From VRUE01 sp963716735 (GTDB lineage Bacteria > Actinomycetota > Thermoleophilia > Solirubrobacterales > 70-9), in assembly GCA_963716735.1 (NCBI GenBank), contig OY970321.1, positions 930,001 through 994,000 on the forward strand: 64,000 bases of DNA, written 5' to 3'. Shown here piece by piece: positions 60,527 through 64,000 of the stretch (its first letter is position 1; the number at the start of each line of letters is the position of its first letter). The notes below the pieces were generated by a model. That model searched no databases. It saw only the letters and a list, made by a program, of their open reading frames with translations, and was not told the DNA's origin. Made by a program: the position numbers and the translations under genes.

Positions 60527-61273
60527 ATGGTGCAGAGCGGCCGTAACGGCTTCGAGGTGCTGATCGTGTCGGTTGCGATCGGTGCCTTCTTCGCCGCCGC
60601 CGCCCTGGCGGCGAACCGGCATGCCCCCACAGCCGGCCCGGATCGCAAGGCGCGGACGGGGCGAGCGCCGAAGCCGACGATCACCGACCGTCCAGACGCC
60701 AAGTCGCCTTCGACCAGCGCGAGGTTCGATTTCACCGTCCGCACGCCGGGCGCGCGCTTCCAGTGCCGTCTCGATCGGACCCGGTGGCAAGCCTGCAAGC
60801 CGCCGGTGTTCTTCGCGGGGCTGCCCGTCGGCCGGCATAGATTCTCGGTTCGCGCGCTGGACCTCCAGCGGAGACACGGCGCCGCCAGGGGGTTCCGCTG
60901 GACGGTCCTGGCCTCGAAGGAGTTCTCGATCGCCCCGGAGCTCGCGGGCCTGAACCTGCTCTACCCCGGCGCGCCGCCGGTAACGCTGCCGCTGACCGTG
61001 CAAAACCCCAACTCGGCGCCGATACGCGTCACCGAGTTGAGGGTGTCGGTCACAGCGGATCCACCCGGGTGCGCCAGCGCCGAGAACCTAGCCCTGGGCC
61101 AATCGAACGCTTCGCGCTCGCTGCCGCTCAAGGTGCCCGCGGGCCGGTCGATCCGCCTGCCCGCGCAGGGCGTCCTGCCGCCGACGATTCAACTGCGTGA
61201 CCTGCCGGTGAACCAGGACGCGTGCAAGAACGCGCGGTTCCCGCTCGAGTTCGGGGGGAGCGCGCGCGGATGA
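60527..61273 (+). CDS. Membrane-anchored/secreted protein with Ig-like domain
   Basis: 248 residues. N-terminal hydrophobic segment about 9-28 (FEVLIVSVAIGAFFAAAALA) acting as signal or anchor. Residues about 65-110 form a small Ig-like unit of a type common in actinobacterial surface proteins (FQCRLDRTRWQACKPPVFF, then a GRHRFSVRALD stretch). The C-terminal part (about 140-248) repeats the pattern of the upstream protein (NLLYPGAPPVTLPLTVQNPN ... NQDACKN). A longer frame open from 59909 is not used, since GGGAG precedes the ATG at 60527. Its stop overlaps the next start (ATGA), so the two are translationally coupled. Function unknown. Confidence 0.75.
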   Translation: MVQSGRNGFEVLIVSVAIGAFFAAAALAANRHAPTAGPDRKARTGRAPKPTITDRPDAKSPSTSARFDFTVRTPGARFQCRLDRTRWQACKPPVFFAGLPVGRHRFSVRALDLQRRHGAARGFRWTVLASKEFSIAPELAGLNLLYPGAPPVTLPLTVQNPNSAPIRVTELRVSVTADPPGCASAENLALGQSNASRSLPLKVPAGRSIRLPAQGVLPPTIQLRDLPVNQDACKNARFPLEFGGSARG

Positions 61274-63150
61274 GGCGACCCCTGCCAACCGGAATGGCGG
61301 GCGCGCTCGCAAGCGCCGCTCTGATCGTGGTCCTCTGCGGCAGCGCCTTCGCCTATTTCTCGACCACCGGAACCGGGAGCGCGACCGCGAGCGTGGCGAA
61401 ATTCTCGGCGCCGACGATCTCCTCGGCGCTGCCCGCGGTCGGTGGCACCGTGGCCCTGACCTGGACCGCGGTGACCCCGCCCGGAACCGGCACGGTGACC
61501 TACGCCGTGATCCGCGACGGTGGCGAACCGGCGGGCAACTGCCCCACCGTCTCTTCGCGGGGAACCGGCACCACCTGCACCGACAAAGGGCTCGAGGTCG
61601 GCACCCACACCTACACCGTGACCGCCAGGTGGCGCACCTGGAACTCGACCAGCGGCTCCACCGAAGCGAAAGTGACCGTCGGCGCGGCGACGCGGCTGAG
61701 CCTCAGCGCCGCCTCGACGACCCCCGGAGTCGGCGTCGCCGACAACCTGACGATCGCCGCGCTCGACGAAAAAGGCAGCACGGTGACGACCTACACCGGC
61801 TCCAAGAGCCTCACCTTCTCCGGCGCCGCCGCGAGCCCCGGCGGCACCGCCCCGACCGTCGCCAACAGCTCGGGCACGGCCATCGCATTCGGCAGCGCGA
61901 CGGCGATCAGCTTCACGGCCGGCGTCGCCAGCGTCATCTCGTCGACGAAAAACGGCGTGATGAGGCTCTACCGCGCCGGCGCGACCGAAGTCTCGGTCAG
62001 CGACGGCTCGATCGAGAGCAACCCGGATCTCGCCGTGACGGTCGCTCCGGGGGCCGCGTCGAAAATCACCCTCAGCGCCGCTTCCACCACGCCGGCCGCG
62101 GGGGCGGCCGGCAACCTGACGACGACCGCGTTCGACGCCTACGGCAACGTCGCGACCGCCTACGCCGGCTCCAAAAGCCTCACCTTCTCGACCGCCTTGG
62201 CGAGCCCCAGCGGCGAAGTCCCGACGGTAACGGACAGTTCTGGCGCCCCAACCACCGTCGGCAGCCCGACCGCGATCGTCTTCACGGCCGGCGTGGCGAG
62301 CGTCTCAGGTACGAGCAACGGCGTGATGAAGCTCTACAAAAGCGGCTCCACCAGCCTCAAAGTCAGCGATGGCACGTTCACGAGCGCGGTAATCACCGTC
62401 ACCGTGGCCGCCGCCACCGCCGTGAGGCTCACGCTGAGCGCCGCCTCGCTGACGCCGACCGCGGCTGCTTCCGACAACCTCACCATTACCGCCCTCGACA
62501 CGTATGGCAACACCGCGACCGCCTACACCGGCGCCCGCAACATCACCTTCGCGGGGGCAACGGCAAGCCCCAGCGGAGCCGCCCCCACCGTCTCCAACAG
62601 CAGCGGCACCGCGGTGGCCTTCGGCACGGCGACGGCGATCAACTTCACCGCCGGCGTTGCCACCGTCGTCTCCTCGACGAAAAACGGCGTGATGAAACTC
62701 AACAAGGTCGAGACCGCCAGCATCACGGCCACCGATGGCTCGATTTCGACCTCGTCCGGCCTGACGATCACGGTCAGCATCGGCGCCGCCGCGAGGCTCA
62801 TGCTCAAGAACGTGACGGTCAGCGCCGGCAGCATCGGCGCCGGCTGCTTCTTCACCTGCGCGATCACCGGGTTGGGCAACGGCGGCACGGTCAAAGCCAA
62901 CGTCGCCGTCACCGACAGCGTCGGCAACCCGATTTCGGAGCTCGGCACCGGCCACGCGGTCAAAGTCACCGCTACCGCCGGCAGCACGATCGCCGGTACC
63001 CCGCTCGCGCTCCCCAGCACCGGTGCCGCCGAAACCGCCACCCAGTTCACCTACTCCTCCAAAGCCAGCGGCACCTTCAACGACACGATCACCGTCGCCA
63101 CCTCGGAAGGCACCGCCTACACCAGCGCCACCGCCACCACGAGCAAATAG
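61270..63150 (+). CDS. Large repeat-containing surface protein
   Basis: 626 residues. Signal region at about 10-30 ending in GSAFAYFSTTGTGSATASV, the same AYF style as the first gene of the unit. A fibronectin III-like domain spans about 45-138 (ALTWTAVTPPGTG, TCTDKGLEVGTHTYTV). Then come three tandem repeats of about 121 residues starting near 140, 264 and 385, each with LSAAS.TP, GNVATAY-type, SLTFS and FTAGVASV-like words, and a divergent fourth from about 507. No sortase motif is visible. Likely an extracellular adhesive or fibre protein; the binding partner is unknown. The ATG overlaps the previous stop by 4 bases (ATGA). It converges on the sulfatase gene with only 17 bases between. Confidence 0.8.
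   Translation: MRRPLPTGMAGALASAALIVVLCGSAFAYFSTTGTGSATASVAKFSAPTISSALPAVGGTVALTWTAVTPPGTGTVTYAVIRDGGEPAGNCPTVSSRGTGTTCTDKGLEVGTHTYTVTARWRTWNSTSGSTEAKVTVGAATRLSLSAASTTPGVGVADNLTIAALDEKGSTVTTYTGSKSLTFSGAAASPGGTAPTVANSSGTAIAFGSATAISFTAGVASVISSTKNGVMRLYRAGATEVSVSDGSIESNPDLAVTVAPGAASKITLSAASTTPAAGAAGNLTTTAFDAYGNVATAYAGSKSLTFSTALASPSGEVPTVTDSSGAPTTVGSPTAIVFTAGVASVSGTSNGVMKLYKSGSTSLKVSDGTFTSAVITVTVAAATAVRLTLSAASLTPTAAASDNLTITALDTYGNTATAYTGARNITFAGATASPSGAAPTVSNSSGTAVAFGTATAINFTAGVATVVSSTKNGVMKLNKVETASITATDGSISTSSGLTITVSIGAAARLMLKNVTVSAGSIGAGCFFTCAITGLGNGGTVKANVAVTDSVGNPISELGTGHAVKVTATAGSTIAGTPLALPSTGAAETATQFTYSSKASGTFNDTITVATSEGTAYTSATATTSK
61687..62790 (+). repeat. Three tandem ~363-base coding repeats
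   Basis: In-frame repeats within the large surface protein, beginning near 61690, 62055 and 62420. They share LSAAS, TAGVA(S/T)V and KNGVM/NGVM(K/R)L words. The second is the most divergent in its middle. They look like Ig-like beta-sandwich units. Confidence 0.7.
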
Positions 63151-63167
63151 CCGGGAACCAGGGTCGC

Positions 63168-64000
63168 CTACAGAGACCGCAGGCGGGTCTTTTCCACCCG
63201 CGCCAGCTTGCGTTTGAGGCGTTTGAATTCCGCCTCCTGCGTGGGCGTGCGTTTGTGGCCGGGGAAGGCGATGTTGCGCTTCTCCAGCGGGTCCTGCTCG
63301 AGGTCGTACATCTCCCACTGGGGCCGTTTACGTCCCTTGACGTCGTAGTACTTGGCGAGCTTCCAGCGGCCTTCGCGGATGCTGACGATGTGGTTCGGCG
63401 CTTTCGGGTAGGGGCGGCTGGCCTGGCCCGACTGGTAATCGTCATAGGTGAAGACGACGTAGTCCTGCGTGCCGCGGTTCGAGGACGGGTGCAGGACCAG
63501 CTTCGAGTAGTCGACCCCCTGCCAGTCCGCGCGAGCCTGCTTCGGCGCCGCCGCCAGGCTGGCCAGCGTCGGCAGGAAGTCGACGTGGGAGACGAGCGCG
63601 TCGGTCTCGGCGGGCTTGGGAAAGAGCTTCGGGTTCGAGTAGACGAGCGGCACCCGGGTCGCCTCCTCGTAGAAGTTGAAGTTCTTCTGCCGCAGACCGC
63701 CGTGGGTCAGCCCCATCTCACCGTGGTCGGCGGTGCGGACCACCAGGGTGTTGTCGAACAGGCCGGTCTCTTCCAGCTTGTCGAGGACGTTGACCAGGTA
63801 GCTGTCCGAGGAGCGCATCAGGTTGCCGTAGAAGTTGAGGTAGTTGCGCCGCTGTTCTTCGTTTTCCGGCTTCCCGGTCAGGTTGAAGATGCGCAGGAAT
63901 TCGGCCTGGACCGAGGGCTTGGTCGAGAGGTCTTCGTCCCAGGTCGCCGGCTCGCGGATGTTCCCCTCGAGCCAGGAGTCGTCATAGCCCGCTTCGGTGA
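63168..64000 (-). CDS. Sulfatase (arylsulfatase A family), C-terminal part
   Basis: Open frame continuing past the right edge; 277 C-terminal residues are visible. Alkaline phosphatase/sulfatase fold features: an upstream YLVNVLDKLEETGLFDNTLV helix, TADHGEMGLTHGG (metal-binding Asp-His), a KNFNFYEEATRVPLVY stretch, VSHVDFLPTLASL, and the REGRWKLAKYYD ... MYDLEQDPLEKRN ending typical of sulfatases. The catalytic Cys/Ser (CxPSR) motif would lie outside the window, so activity cannot be judged. The tail is basic (KRLKRKLARVEKTRLRSL). It probably hydrolyses sulfate or related esters; I see no link to the PKS. Confidence 0.85.
   Translation of the reverse strand, partial: TEAGYDDSWLEGNIREPATWDEDLSTKPSVQAEFLRIFNLTGKPENEEQRRNYLNFYGNLMRSSDSYLVNVLDKLEETGLFDNTLVVRTADHGEMGLTHGGLRQKNFNFYEEATRVPLVYSNPKLFPKPAETDALVSHVDFLPTLASLAAAPKQARADWQGVDYSKLVLHPSSNRGTQDYVVFTYDDYQSGQASRPYPKAPNHIVSIREGRWKLAKYYDVKGRKRPQWEMYDLEQDPLEKRNIAFPGHKRTPTQEAEFKRLKRKLARVEKTRLRSL

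Noticed and set aside
62305..63318. 337-codon minus-strand frame opposite the repeat protein
   Set aside because: It is a Gly/Arg/Ala-rich shadow of the repeat-coding strand and overlaps the sulfatase end.
1..64000. CRISPR arrays, tRNA or rRNA genes, insertion sequences with transposase
   Set aside because: The periodic repeats are PKS modules or surface-protein repeats. I saw no short spaced repeats, cloverleaf-like sequence, ribosomal RNA or transposase.

Overview
This 64 kb window is very GC-rich actinobacterial DNA. It is dominated by one type I modular polyketide synthase (PKS) gene on the minus strand. The regulator style (PucR-type C-terminal helix-turn-helix, LmbU-like protein), the secreted proteins with an AYF-type signal region and the Cys-containing Ig-like domain suggest a soil actinobacterium, possibly of the Thermoleophilia/Solirubrobacterales. 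That placement is an inference from gene style, not from a marker gene.

Layout. (1) Positions 1-54399, minus strand: a single reading frame with no stop codon that I could find. It starts at an ATG at 54399 and runs off the left edge, so at least 18,133 codons are visible. It encodes a loading module, nine complete extension modules and the KS plus part of the AT of a tenth. The active-site codons of all eleven KS domains lie in the same codon phase, and I read continuous protein across every ACP-KS junction. (2) Positions 54400-54720: a 321-base leader/intergenic stretch with strong inverted repeats. (3) Positions 54721-59801, minus strand, in transcription order: a PucR-like regulator, an LmbU-like regulator, an acyl-CoA carboxylase beta subunit, a calcineurin-like phosphoesterase and an Sfp-type phosphopantetheinyl transferase. 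All lie directly upstream of the PKS. (4) Positions 59802-60029: a divergent promoter region. (5) Positions 60030-63150, plus strand: three secreted or anchored surface proteins. (6) Positions 63168-64000, minus strand: the C-terminal part of a sulfatase.

How the genes fit together. The carboxylase can make alpha-carboxyacyl-CoA extender units, the phosphopantetheinyl transferase activates the ACPs, and the two regulators are candidates for cluster control. The PKS then builds the chain. The loading module has KS-Q and a methylmalonyl-type AT, so the starter is probably propionyl. Read from domains: modules 1 and 2 leave double bonds; module 3 leaves a saturated, alpha-branched unit; module 4 has a truncated DH and should leave a hydroxyl; module 5 gives a double bond with an alpha-substituent set by an unusual AT; module 6 leaves a saturated unit; modules 7-9 would leave a conjugated triene. 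Module 10 and the chain end lie outside the window.

The modules are strikingly similar to one another. Module 2 is a mosaic of DNA tracts almost identical to modules 1 and 3, which points to recent internal duplication or gene conversion. It also warns that assembly of this locus needs long reads.
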